From a virus, in the IMG/VR virus record IMGVR_UViG_3300010373_000080, positions 1-41,832 of that record: a DNA stretch of 41,832 nucleotides. The stretch is one strand, 5' to 3'. Shown in pieces: positions 31,450-38,990 of this stretch. Both the position numbers and the translations under genes were made by a program. Position 1 is the stretch's first letter. The number at the start of each line of letters is the position of its first letter. The notes beneath the pieces are model-generated. The model had not been told where the DNA came from. It saw nothing but the letters and a program-made list of their open reading frames with translations, and did not search any database.

Positions 31450-32388
31450 TCAGCCCTGCAGCCAGGAACTGATCTTCATGAGTTCGCCCGGGAGAGCGGA
31501 CGAGCGGACAACGAACTTGGTTTCGACGTTCGTCGCACCCGTGATCGCGGTCGAGGAAACAACAGTGTTGTTATTGACGATGTATGTGCCAGCGCCGCCG
31601 GTGCCTGTGCCGAGCGCCGTGATGGCAGTGCCGGCAACCACGTTGGTTCCAGAAAGTGTCTGGCCAACGCCGAAAACACCGGAAACCGTGCCGCCAACGG
31701 TCAGAGTGCCGTAAGTGCCGCTGATCGTGGTCGAGGAAACGGTTTGTTCAGGAATGCTGACCGCATAGGTACCCACGCCACCGGCCGTGCCGGAGAGCTG
31801 AGATACGATCAGTGTGCCGGTGGCGACGCTTGTACCGGAGATCGTGCCGCCGGGGACAACAGTGCCAGAACCGACCGCGGTGACCGTCAGGACGTTGCCG
31901 GCGATAGAGCCGGTGACAGAGAACGTGGATGCAGCGATCGAGCTTGCCGAACCAGATGCGCCGCTCGGGCTGCCGGTAGCGGCTGCGGTGAACTTGCCAT
32001 CGGCAAAGTTGGCGTAAGCCTTCATGCCGGGGACAGCCTGCGTTGCACCGTTGTTCTTGACCCAGAAATCGCCATTGTCGAATACGGTGACCGGGAAGCC
32101 AGCCGGAACAACCATGGTCGATTCCTGAAGGTACTGCTGGATAAGGCCCTGCTGTTCGCGATGGGCTATGCCAGCGATGGCACCGGAGCCGAATGCGTTG
32201 GCAACAGCCGGAGCGCCATCGGCATCGATGAACGAGCTGGTAAGCCAGATGGCACGACCGATGATGAAGGAAGAACCGGCGACAAGGCCACCGGGGCCGG
32301 CAAGAACCACAGCGCGGGGATTGGTGCTGGCAAAGTCGCCTTCAACCGCCGGAGCCTGGTTATAATAAACCTGCGTCTGGAATCCCAT
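31450..32388 (-). CDS. Capsid cement/decoration protein (Gp24-like) with beta modules
   Basis: 312 residues. The N-terminal ~140 residues match structural cement proteins: YYNQAPAVEGDFASTNPRAV, then FIIGRAIWLTSSF, FGSGAIAGIAHREQQG and VTVFDNGDFWVKNNG. It would stabilise the capsid surface. Residues 156-284 carry two copies of the beta module, and a short C-terminal strand resumes the cement fold (FVVRSSALPGELMKISSWL). GAGGAG precedes the ATG. A terminator lies just upstream, so expression may start at a promoter in the 32.4 kb gap. Confidence 0.82.
   Translation of the reverse strand: MGFQTQVYYNQAPAVEGDFASTNPRAVVLAGPGGLVAGSSFIIGRAIWLTSSFIDADGAPAVANAFGSGAIAGIAHREQQGLIQQYLQESTMVVPAGFPVTVFDNGDFWVKNNGATQAVPGMKAYANFADGKFTAAATGSPSGASGSASSIAASTFSVTGSIAGNVLTVTAVGSGTVVPGGTISGTSVATGTLIVSQLSGTAGGVGTYAVSIPEQTVSSTTISGTYGTLTVGGTVSGVFGVGQTLSGTNVVAGTAITALGTGTGGAGTYIVNNNTVVSSTAITGATNVETKFVVRSSALPGELMKISSWLQG
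31537..31923 (-). repeat. Two tandem beta-rich modules in the cement protein
   Basis: Encodes residues 156-284. Both units have V(T/G)x-V-G-S/V-G, an SGT step and GVGTY(A/I)V, the same outline as in the sheath, neck and J-like proteins. Confidence 0.7.
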
Positions 32389-32404
32389 TGGGGAATCTCC
32401 TCAA

Positions 32405-32428
32405 AGAAAAAGCCGCTCTGAGGCGGCT
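32405..32428 (-). terminator. Rho-independent terminator after the protease gene
   Basis: In the minus-strand transcript AGCCGC pairs with GCGGCT over the loop CTCAGA, followed by TTTTCTTT. It lies in the 68-base gap between the protease and cement genes and probably sets relative levels of protease-scaffold and capsid proteins by partial read-through. Confidence 0.8.
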
Positions 32429-32456
32429 CTGTGGGTTGTGACTGGGATCGAGGCGC

Positions 32457-34250
32457 TTAGAGCGTCTTGACGATGTGCGACTTCGCTTCCGGGTAGAGTT
32501 CGTGGAAGGACGAAACCCCCTTGGCATCCATGGCGACCTTATTGGTGCGCTGCTGCTGTTGGGCATTGCTGCCCGGTACCGGCTGCGTCTTCAGAATTGC
32601 CCAGAAGGCAGACGGGTGAACGCCGGCGACATCGATGTTGAGACCGTCCAAGGCAACCTTATAGACATCGGCCGCGCTGTCGCAGGCCATCGGGACCTTG
32701 CCGATATAAGGACGAACGTTTTCCTTGGCTGCCTCGATTTCACGAGCAACCTTGCGCTCATTGGCGACGGCTGCCTTGATCGCAGCATCCATAGCCTTCT
32801 TGTCGACCATGTCCTTCTTTTCGTCCTTGTCCTCGTCTTCGGCCTTCTTGTCGTCTTCCTCTTCGGATTCGTCCTCGGCCTTCTTTTCCTTGTCGTCGTC
32901 CTCGTCCATGGCTTCCTGATCGTCTTCCATGTCCTGGTCTTCTGCCTTTGCTTTCGGCATGTCTTCGTCGAGCGCAAGGATGGACTTGATCACATCCTCG
33001 ATCTTGGCGTCCTGGGCAAGATTGCCCTCAAGTGCCTTGGTGAGCGCGGCCGTCCTGGCTTTGCTCTGTGCAATCTTATTAGCCATTCCGGCCTCCTGTT
33101 GTGGTTGAAGTTTCTCGTCGCCAACGACGACATCGCTTCCGGCCCTACCTTCGACTACGAGGGCCAAGTGATTTCCGCCGATGTTTCTCATGACGCCATC
33201 GTATCGCTGTCCATTGGCGATACCTGGGGTCATGTCCGCCTCATACCGATAGCCGCAGGACAGTTCCTTCTGCTTCTCGGTCTCGATCAGATCTATGGCT
33301 TCCCCATCCCAGATACTGAGAGGAGCCATGAGATACGGTGTTTTGAACTCGACATTGCTGCCGATTGCACCCACGACGATCTCTCTGGGGTGTTCATCCG
33401 CACTGACTGGCTTATGAATGATGAGGATCGGCTTGCCGGCAAAGGATGGGGCAGCCTTGGCCAACTCATCCGGGTCGCGGTACATCTGGTAAATTCGCTC
33501 GGGATCAAGACCAAGCCCCGCGGCATTCGGGATCTCCCGACCATAGTAGGGATTGACCACAGCCTTTGAGATCGGCGTCTCTTCCACGAAGAGGTGGCCA
33601 TCGGCATCGATACGACGAACGCTGCGGTCCATCGCAATCGCGTCCATCGCTCCCATCTCTTGGCCTTCCTGTTCATTAACCCATCTGACGAAGCCGACGC
33701 GAAACATTGCCCAATCTTCGGGTGTCAGTTCACCATAGATGCCAAGTCGGTTGCATAATGTGTCCATCACAGCCGGATGCATCGGCCCAGGCAGCATATT
33801 CAGCGGACACCATGCATATCCGGCGTGTTCATCGTTCAACTGCGGCACGAACTTCGAAGGCACCGACTGAGCGAAGGTATGAAATGCCATGCCTGTTGGC
33901 GTCACCCGGCTGTCGAGCAGCTTCATTGCCGTCGCGCTCTCGGGGATAAGCATCCCCATCTCTTCATGAGCTTCGCGATCAGCGGTCTGTTCGGGCGTCT
34001 CGCCTTCCTCGCCCTTGCCGCCCGGTAGAGCCCAATGGCCGGCATAGTTGGCTTCGGTCGAGGACCGACGAAGAAGCAGAACATCACCGTCCGGTGCGAC
34101 ATACAGCGTGCCAGCGGCGTGGCCATTAACGACATCTGCGGCGATAAACTCTTCGCCTACAGCTTTGGGAATACCCAAGGTGCTATGGCCGCGAGCTGCA
34201 GCCTCCATCGCACGCCTTTGCTTTTCACTGACCGGTGGCAACGTCGTCAT
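32457..34250 (-). CDS. Nudix hydrolase - DUF2213 prohead protease - scaffold fusion
   Basis: 597 residues from the ATG at 34250 (MTTLPPVSEKQRRAM, a common start for this family). Residues 78-100 form a perfect Nudix box, G-x5-E-x7-RE-x2-EE-x-G (GGKGEEGETPEQ through EEMGM). A DUF2213 phage-protease part follows at about 180-380 (SFAGKPILIIHKPVSADEHP and GCIA-type elements such as LSCGYRYEADMTPG). Residues 428-478 are an acidic run, then a helical C-terminus typical of scaffold. The Nudix domain would cleave a nucleoside diphosphate-linked substrate. The domain fusion is unusual. Confidence 0.85.
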   Translation of the reverse strand: MTTLPPVSEKQRRAMEAAARGHSTLGIPKAVGEEFIAADVVNGHAAGTLYVAPDGDVLLLRRSSTEANYAGHWALPGGKGEEGETPEQTADREAHEEMGMLIPESATAMKLLDSRVTPTGMAFHTFAQSVPSKFVPQLNDEHAGYAWCPLNMLPGPMHPAVMDTLCNRLGIYGELTPEDWAMFRVGFVRWVNEQEGQEMGAMDAIAMDRSVRRIDADGHLFVEETPISKAVVNPYYGREIPNAAGLGLDPERIYQMYRDPDELAKAAPSFAGKPILIIHKPVSADEHPREIVVGAIGSNVEFKTPYLMAPLSIWDGEAIDLIETEKQKELSCGYRYEADMTPGIANGQRYDGVMRNIGGNHLALVVEGRAGSDVVVGDEKLQPQQEAGMANKIAQSKARTAALTKALEGNLAQDAKIEDVIKSILALDEDMPKAKAEDQDMEDDQEAMDEDDDKEKKAEDESEEEDDKKAEDEDKDEKKDMVDKKAMDAAIKAAVANERKVAREIEAAKENVRPYIGKVPMACDSAADVYKVALDGLNIDVAGVHPSAFWAILKTQPVPGSNAQQQQRTNKVAMDAKGVSSFHELYPEAKSHIVKTL

Positions 34251-34476
34251 TCCCCTTGATACCGATCCAGTCACCGCCGCGGCCCGGGTTATCCCCAACG
34301 ACTATCAACCGAGGATCCGAACCGATCTCTTTCGCGAGAGTATCGTACTGTTCATCAATCGTGGCACCGGCAATCAGATATCCCATGTTCGTGAAGCCGT
34401 GCAGGATCATACCAAGCGTGCGAGGACCATGACGCGCAATCAGTTCATGCGCGAAGTCTTGAAGATGCGAAGGCAT
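34225..34476 (-). CDS. Small hypothetical protein upstream of the protease
   Basis: 83 residues. AGGAA lies about six bases before the ATG, and the gene overlaps the start of the protease by 26 bases. The sequence is helical with HLQDFAHELIARHG, a Gly/His-rich middle and a C-terminal VGDNPGRGGDWIGIKG loop. I do not recognise it. Reading of the late operon continues through it, and the plus-strand XRE promoter lies just upstream on the opposite strand. Confidence 0.65.
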   Translation of the reverse strand: MPSHLQDFAHELIARHGPRTLGMILHGFTNMGYLIAGATIDEQYDTLAKEIGSDPRLIVVGDNPGRGGDWIGIKGNDDVATGQ

Positions 34477-34507
34477 TCGTATTCCTCGCTACGATGTGCA
34501 GAATAAA

Positions 34508-34556
34508 CGGTTCAATATTGTACCGCCCCCAATAGGGATGGTATATATTGAAACCG
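34508..34556 (+). promoter_or_regulatory. Palindromic operator/promoter of the XRE island
   Basis: An imperfect inverted repeat (CGGTTCAATATTGTACC at 34508-34524 with GGTATATATTGAAACCG at 34540-34556; arms differ by one indel each) covers a TTGTAC (-35-like, 34518-34523) and a TATATA (-10-like, 34542-34547) spaced 18 bases. A start near 34554-34556 would leave almost no leader before the ATG at 34559. It fits an autoregulated repressor promoter. Confidence 0.6.
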
Positions 34557-34558
34557 TG

Positions 34559-34747
34559 ATGACCTCAGATGATCTCAAAGAATGGCGCAAGCGCCTGAAC
34601 TTATCCCTGGACAAAGCAGCCAAAGAGCTTGGCTGCTCCAAAGGTACTCTCATCGCCTATGAACGAGGGAGAAAGATCCCTCATTATTTCGCGCTTGCCT
34701 GCGCGGCCTACGCTTTGGGCGTCAAAGCTATAGGATCATACAAATGA
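34559..34747 (+). CDS. XRE-family transcriptional regulator
   Basis: 62 residues from the ATG at 34559. LKEWRKRLNLSLDKAAKELG, then CSKGTLIAYERGRKIP is a complete XRE-type helix-turn-helix; no further domain is present. The upstream inverted repeat overlaps the predicted promoter, so the protein probably controls its own operon. It is encoded on the plus strand in the middle of the minus-strand morphogenesis genes. Lack of a usual ribosome site suggests a leaderless message, as for lambda cI from PRM. Which genes it represses beyond its own is unknown. Confidence 0.82.
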   Translation: MTSDDLKEWRKRLNLSLDKAAKELGCSKGTLIAYERGRKIPHYFALACAAYALGVKAIGSYK

Positions 34748-35055
34748 CCAATCCCGGATCGTTAGTCGGCATGTTCTTTCTGCGCGACAACGGCGATACT
34801 TACCTAACCGGCGAAATCGTCGGGCAAGTTGGCAAGAACGCGTATCTTCTCAAGCCAGACAACATGAACTCATTGCCTGCAGAGCCGCCCCATGAATTGA
34901 TGGGCCTTGGGGACATGACCCGGATGAACGATTACGGCGCTCCCATAATGTCGCTGTTCCCCACCAGGGAGAACCTGTCCTCTTGGCTTGACTGGGTTGA
35001 GAGACCAGATATCGATCCGACCGGCGCCAAAATCATCAACCTCGTGAAGAAGTGA
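34744..35055 (+). CDS. Hypothetical protein, XRE island gene 2
   Basis: 103 residues. The ATG overlaps the regulator stop (ATGA). The sequence begins with a beta-rich part (SLVGMFFLRDNGDTYLTGEI) and has a C-terminal LSSWLDWVERPDIDPTG. No family is recognised. It is co-transcribed with the regulator by its overlap. Confidence 0.65.
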   Translation: MTNPGSLVGMFFLRDNGDTYLTGEIVGQVGKNAYLLKPDNMNSLPAEPPHELMGLGDMTRMNDYGAPIMSLFPTRENLSSWLDWVERPDIDPTGAKIINLVKK

Positions 35056-35062
35056 GATCAGC

Positions 35063-35347
35063 ATGATCAGCATCGAAGTCCCTAACCCCACCAACGGAGC
35101 CGCCTATCAGGTTCTGTTCGAGGCCGTTCAACCAGCATTCTGCACCACACGCGACAGGCAGGCCGAGATCAAAGCTGATTTCGATAAGGTCACCGAATGG
35201 GCCAAGACACAGCCGCCAGAAGTCTACGGCGCTTATCTCTGGGCCATCAAAGAGATTTCCAAGAGTATTGACCAGCGCATGGCTGCCAATGATCTGGGTA
35301 ATCAGGTTATTGCGGCGTACCAGTCAATTCCGAAGCCGGAGGTTTGA
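35063..35347 (+). CDS. Hypothetical protein, XRE island gene 3
   Basis: 94 residues. It starts eight bases after the previous stop with GAGATC in front. A helical, alpha-type protein (QAEIKADFDKVTEWAKTQPP, YGAYLWAIKEISKSIDQRM) with no motif I recognise. Its place between two tightly coupled genes supports it as real. Confidence 0.65.
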   Translation: MISIEVPNPTNGAAYQVLFEAVQPAFCTTRDRQAEIKADFDKVTEWAKTQPPEVYGAYLWAIKEISKSIDQRMAANDLGNQVIAAYQSIPKPEV

Positions 35348-35351
35348 AGAA

Positions 35352-35630
35352 ATGACCGACACTTCGCCGCAATATCTATTCGAGACCATCTTCCAAGAGC
35401 GGATCGCGCATCACCGCGCTCGCGCCGAATATCACAGGTCTGCCGGCCATTCCGAATTATGGGCGCTTCGCAGTGAAGCGAAGGCCGCGAAGTGGGAGGC
35501 CAAGATGAAAGAACATGTCATGTCCCGTAGAGAGGAAATTCTAGTCGATCTCTTCGCCCCCGGCATTCGATCATCTATTACCGATGACTTCCTCAATGGG
35601 AACGGCGGCAGCAACCGAGGGCTACTCTAA
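35352..35630 (+). CDS. Hypothetical helical protein, XRE island gene 4
   Basis: 92 residues from the ATG at 35352, which has TTTGAAGAA in front. The sequence is highly helical and charged (FQERIAHHRARAEYHRSAGH, SEAKAAKWEAKMKEHV) and ends in a short Gly-rich tail. No family is recognised. The stop shares a base with the next start. Confidence 0.62.
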   Translation: MTDTSPQYLFETIFQERIAHHRARAEYHRSAGHSELWALRSEAKAAKWEAKMKEHVMSRREEILVDLFAPGIRSSITDDFLNGNGGSNRGLL

Positions 35631-35815
35631 TGCTAGAAATCACTCCGATATCCACTTCACTAAAAGTCGGAGACATCATCACCATGGACGTTGTCATCGA
35701 CCGGCGTAACTGGTGGCAGCGTCATGCTCCAATGTGGCTCGGCGGCCAAGCACAGCCCACCCTCAAGCGTCAAACGTTCACAGTTACCCACCAAACTACT
35801 GGAGTATGGGAATGA
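35630..35815 (+). CDS. Hypothetical protein, XRE island gene 5
   Basis: 61 residues, beta-rich (ISTSLKVGDIITMDVVIDRR) followed by a basic, Trp-containing stretch (NWWQRHAPMWLGG). The ATG overlaps the stop of gene 4 (TAATG), and its own stop overlaps gene 6. I see no domain I can name. Confidence 0.62.
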   Translation: MLEITPISTSLKVGDIITMDVVIDRRNWWQRHAPMWLGGQAQPTLKRQTFTVTHQTTGVWE

Positions 35816-36126
35816 CCAAAGTCCCACTCCCCCTCGTGACTATCGATGTTTCAAAGCTCCGGTTTGATCCGGACCTCCCGACTGCAGAAGAATCCTTCCA
35901 CGAAATGCAACGTCAGCTCTACAGAATATCGCAAATAGCCTTAAGCGACCCATGGTTGCGCGACCAACTCGCCAAACTTGCCGAACTCGATGACCGCATA
36001 GCCCTCGGAGATATCGGCCTGATGGCGGAGCACAACGCTACGCTAATCGCCGTCTTTCGTCATATCGCTCCGACTGAAGAGTGGACGGCGGATTATCTCG
36101 CCATCCTTGAAAGGGAATCCCAATGA
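35812..36126 (+). CDS. Hypothetical protein, XRE island gene 6
   Basis: 104 residues from the ATG that overlaps the previous stop (ATGA). It is mainly helical (SFHEMQRQLYRISQIALSDP, LRDQLAKLAELDDRIAL). Upstream frames in this strand remain open but lack a ribosome site. No family is recognised. Confidence 0.62.
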   Translation: MTKVPLPLVTIDVSKLRFDPDLPTAEESFHEMQRQLYRISQIALSDPWLRDQLAKLAELDDRIALGDIGLMAEHNATLIAVFRHIAPTEEWTADYLAILERESQ

Positions 36127-36326
36127 CCGTAGCCGAACTCCGCAAGGCGCTCGAAGGACTGCCGGATGACGCTCCGGTAGTTTACGAATACGACGGCGGC
36201 ATCCTATTCTACGCTGATGAAATCCGCATTTCCAAATGTTCGCCCGATCCTCATCACGTCAGGGCCATATACGGGGATGCGGCCTATGACAGCGAGACAG
36301 GCGTAGCCCACTTGGTAATCAGCTAA
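36123..36326 (+). CDS. Hypothetical protein, XRE island gene 7
   Basis: 67 residues. MTVAELRKALEGLPDDAPVV, then an acidic beta part, is like the many short phage proteins beginning MTV(A/K)EL; no function is established for them. It overlaps the previous gene as ATGA and, at its 3' end, overlaps the convergent head gene by eight bases, which ends the island. Confidence 0.68.
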   Translation: MTVAELRKALEGLPDDAPVVYEYDGGILFYADEIRISKCSPDPHHVRAIYGDAAYDSETGVAHLVIS

Positions 36327-37131
36327 ACCCCTTAATGACCGGCCGGCCGACACATTTGCACCCCGGCTCTTCCGCTGGCTGAATGTAGCGACCAACCGCC
36401 GGATCATACCAACCCTGCGAGATCTTGTAGCGAGCCTTCCTCCGACCAGCCTCTACATGGGTTGGCCGGGGCTCTTTCGAGCCGTGACTGTGATGCCACT
36501 CAGCCTCGTCTAAGCCGAGTTCCAGCTCTCGCGCCCGCTTAAAGGCTGCTGTGGCCTTGTTGTTCTGATCTCTGGCGATAAAGGCCGCACGACGCCGTGT
36601 CACACCGTAGTGCTTCTGTAGATCTTCCGTCAGCGATCCTAGATCACGCCCGGCTTGTACCGATCGCATCACAGAGCCCTCGACGTCAGCGAGGTACTTT
36701 TGCGGGATGCTCTTGATCAAGGCCACATTGGCGTGGACGGTTGCGTCCGCGATATCCTTCATGGCTGGCGTCATCACAAAGCGGACAGTCCACCCACCGT
36801 CCTTCAAAATCTTCTTCATCGCCGCTGTAGACCGCTTCTCCACCGATTGGGTGAAGTATTCGGCCAACTTGCCCGACATCTGATCGAACCTGTCCAGCCA
36901 GCGCTTAGACAACTCTTTCATGGACCGCCGCAGCGCATCGGCCGGGCTTTCGTCCTCGGCGACAATGCGGTCTTCGTTCCGGCGATACGTGGCCTTGAGC
37001 AAGTAATCTACCGAGGCAGCCATTTCCTTTATCAGGGCATCAATCCGGCGCTGATAATCAGCTGTGATCCCGGCGTTTGGATGTATCGGCCTTAGAACGG
37101 TTTCTGCGGCCTTTGGCGTCTTCCGCCTCAT
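36319..37131 (-). CDS. Phage Mu F-like head morphogenesis protein
   Basis: 270 residues from the ATG at 37131. The C-terminal half has the Mu F-like signature RRRAAFIARDQNNKATAAF, then LDEAEWHHSHGSKEPRPTHV and a terminal GCKCVGRPVIKG with a Cys pair. The first half is a helical domain. Such minor head proteins attach to the portal and are injected or assist head assembly. Its place after the portal is standard. The upstream small gene overlaps its start. Confidence 0.85.
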   Translation of the reverse strand: MRRKTPKAAETVLRPIHPNAGITADYQRRIDALIKEMAASVDYLLKATYRRNEDRIVAEDESPADALRRSMKELSKRWLDRFDQMSGKLAEYFTQSVEKRSTAAMKKILKDGGWTVRFVMTPAMKDIADATVHANVALIKSIPQKYLADVEGSVMRSVQAGRDLGSLTEDLQKHYGVTRRRAAFIARDQNNKATAAFKRARELELGLDEAEWHHSHGSKEPRPTHVEAGRRKARYKISQGWYDPAVGRYIQPAEEPGCKCVGRPVIKGFS

Positions 37132-37237
37132 CCTGCTTGCCAACGGGCTTCTCCGGCTTCTCTAGGCTCTCTGGTAGCTCACCACGCGGTTTGGGCTCGC
37201 GAGAATTGATGACGCCCCATAGGGGAATATTGATCAC
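37058..37237 (-). CDS. Small hypothetical protein overlapping the Mu F-like gene
   Basis: 59 residues from a GTG at 37237, with AAAGG seven bases upstream. It starts INIPLWGVINSREPKPRGEL and becomes a charged Lys/Glu/Arg-rich, Pro-containing tail that is probably disordered. The last 74 bases share DNA with the Mu F-like gene in another frame. No family is recognised. Confidence 0.45.
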   Translation of the reverse strand: MINIPLWGVINSREPKPRGELPESLEKPEKPVGKQDEAEDAKGRRNRSKADTSKRRDHS

Positions 37238-37248
37238 GCAGTGGCCTT

Positions 37249-37416
37249 TCAGATCACGCCAAGGACAGTATGCCACAGCCAATAAGACCGTGGCTCACCG
37301 ATGAGCGCAAATCCATAAGACATTCCGATCGAGATCGCTAGACCAGTCAGATAGACCGACCAAACGAAAGGCTTTTCTCCGATCCGGTCGATGACGCTCT
37401 GACAGAGACGATCCAT
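37249..37416 (-). CDS. Small membrane protein downstream of the portal
   Basis: 55 residues. The ATG overlaps the portal stop (TGATG), and AAGGAAG stands seven bases before it. A single hydrophobic span (VWSVYLTGLAISIGMSYGFAL) is flanked by a basic N-terminus (DRIGEKP). A membrane protein between portal and head genes is out of place for morphogenesis; a small superinfection-control or host-interaction protein is possible. It is too short for many gene finders, so the claim rests on overlap and ribosome site. Confidence 0.55.
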   Translation of the reverse strand: MDRLCQSVIDRIGEKPFVWSVYLTGLAISIGMSYGFALIGEPRSYWLWHTVLGVI

Positions 37417-38990
37417 CACGCAGCTTCCTTATTGGTGGTCTCTTCAGCCTTGAACATCGAGCCGACTGCGCTACCGGCCCCCTTTGGGACCAAGCCTTCC
37501 TCTTCCTCATCCAACAGATCAGGAACGTCATCAACATCAATCGAGGAATAGTCAGAGCCTGCATCGTTTGCCACGCGCTTGCGGGATTCGTCAGGCGCAA
37601 TCACGCCGCTGTCGATCAGGATCTGATCGGTTTCGGCCTTCAGCTTTTCAACTTCGGCTTCGCTCTTCTCATCGAGGGAGAACAATGGCTTGAACTTGAA
37701 ATCGATATTCTCGTCAACCTCGCCCCAGAGCGAGATCATGACCAAGCCCATGAGACGGCGGATCGGGTTGCGAAACAGATGCTCTTGGTAAGCATGGATG
37801 TAATCGTAGAACACCCGCATCTGATCTTCGCTAGAGGCGTTCAGACCAGCCGGCTGGATGCCAAGGAGCTTGACGGTCGGGATATGCGAGACCGAGGCCA
37901 TGTGCTCCTGTGCCTGCGCCTGGAGTCCTTCTAGACCGGCTAGAGATGCGGAGACATTCTGAAACGTCTCGCTATCCTTGTCGATCATCATCAGCCCGCG
38001 GTTATCCCGCAGGTTGTTGAATAGCTCGGCTCGCTTGAACAATTGCTGCCCATCGGCTTGCAGCGATTCACCAAGGTTCGTTCCGAGCACAAAGACCGAG
38101 AAGGCCGAAATGATGTCGTTGACCGACTGGCGCGTCTGCAGCCAGTTATCCACATAGGGCTTTGCCATCTGGGACAGCGACAGTCCACCAAACGAATAGG
38201 TAGGCTTGAGCAGATCCGGGACTTCCCGGCCGATCAGCGTGATCAATCGCGAGGAATGAACGATCTTGGCCTGAACATACCAGCTATCGGGCCGATACCA
38301 ATTGTCCTTCAGCGGGTCATTCGAATTGTAGCTGGTCGGATAGCACCAAACTGCTTCGACGGTGCGCAGCGCCTTTATAGGCTTCTTGGACAGCTTTGCC
38401 CTGCTCAGCTTATCCCAGCCATCTCCGATCGATTGCTGCAGCTCTGTGGGGTCGTCAGTGTCCCCGGTATCGACGTAGATGTGGCCGCGGCCAAAGAACC
38501 CATCCTGTTGCGTGGCACGGGTAAACATGGCCGCCACATTGAGACGATTGAACTCCTCTTCGAGTTCCTTGATCCGCTCTTCCTTATCATCGTCATCTGA
38601 CGCGGTAGAAGTGAATTCGATCCACTCACGCGTCATTTCCGTGGCGATCGTTTCGGAGATCACCCGGTATTCCGGCCGCTGCGCCAATTCAGACAGATAG
38701 GCATAGCCGAGGAAGGTAATCCCCTCGGTCCAGAACCCATTGATGGCGAAGCTGTTGGCCCAGGCATTGTTCCCCGTAAGATCAGAGTCCATTGCCATGC
38801 CCGTTTCACCCGCAGGCAAAACGCCCGGAGGAACTGGGGGGAGATTGAACACCGGAACGGTTCGAGCTTGGTTAGGACGCGACCGAGACCCTACGATAGC
38901 ACCATCCGGCACGCGGAATGGCTTGCGCTCTTCGATCACAGCCGGTTCGGCCTTGACCTCTTTGCGCTTGAACCAATCTCGGATGCCCAT
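37416..38990 (-). CDS. Portal protein (DUF1073-like)
   Basis: 524 residues. GNNAWANSFAINGFWTEGIT, PEYRVISETIATEMTREWIE and KVKLLGIQPAG-type VKLLGIQPAGLNASSEDQMR follow the DUF1073 portal pattern, with QEHLFRNPIRRLMGLVMISL in the C-terminal helical part. It forms the ring through which DNA enters the capsid. The start overlaps the terminase stop by one base. The first 70 residues and the acidic C-terminus are probably disordered. Confidence 0.9.
   Translation of the reverse strand: MGIRDWFKRKEVKAEPAVIEERKPFRVPDGAIVGSRSRPNQARTVPVFNLPPVPPGVLPAGETGMAMDSDLTGNNAWANSFAINGFWTEGITFLGYAYLSELAQRPEYRVISETIATEMTREWIEFTSTASDDDDKEERIKELEEEFNRLNVAAMFTRATQQDGFFGRGHIYVDTGDTDDPTELQQSIGDGWDKLSRAKLSKKPIKALRTVEAVWCYPTSYNSNDPLKDNWYRPDSWYVQAKIVHSSRLITLIGREVPDLLKPTYSFGGLSLSQMAKPYVDNWLQTRQSVNDIISAFSVFVLGTNLGESLQADGQQLFKRAELFNNLRDNRGLMMIDKDSETFQNVSASLAGLEGLQAQAQEHMASVSHIPTVKLLGIQPAGLNASSEDQMRVFYDYIHAYQEHLFRNPIRRLMGLVMISLWGEVDENIDFKFKPLFSLDEKSEAEVEKLKAETDQILIDSGVIAPDESRKRVANDAGSDYSSIDVDDVPDLLDEEEEGLVPKGAGSAVGSMFKAEETTNKEAA

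Noticed and set aside
31444-32421. Gly/Asp/Arg-rich plus-strand frame opposite the cement gene
   Set aside because: Its repetitive look comes from the beta modules on the minus strand.
32475-33569. Hydrophobic plus-strand frame that looks like a membrane protein
   Set aside because: Antisense of the acidic Glu/Asp/Lys scaffold codons gives Leu/Phe/Val/Ser runs.
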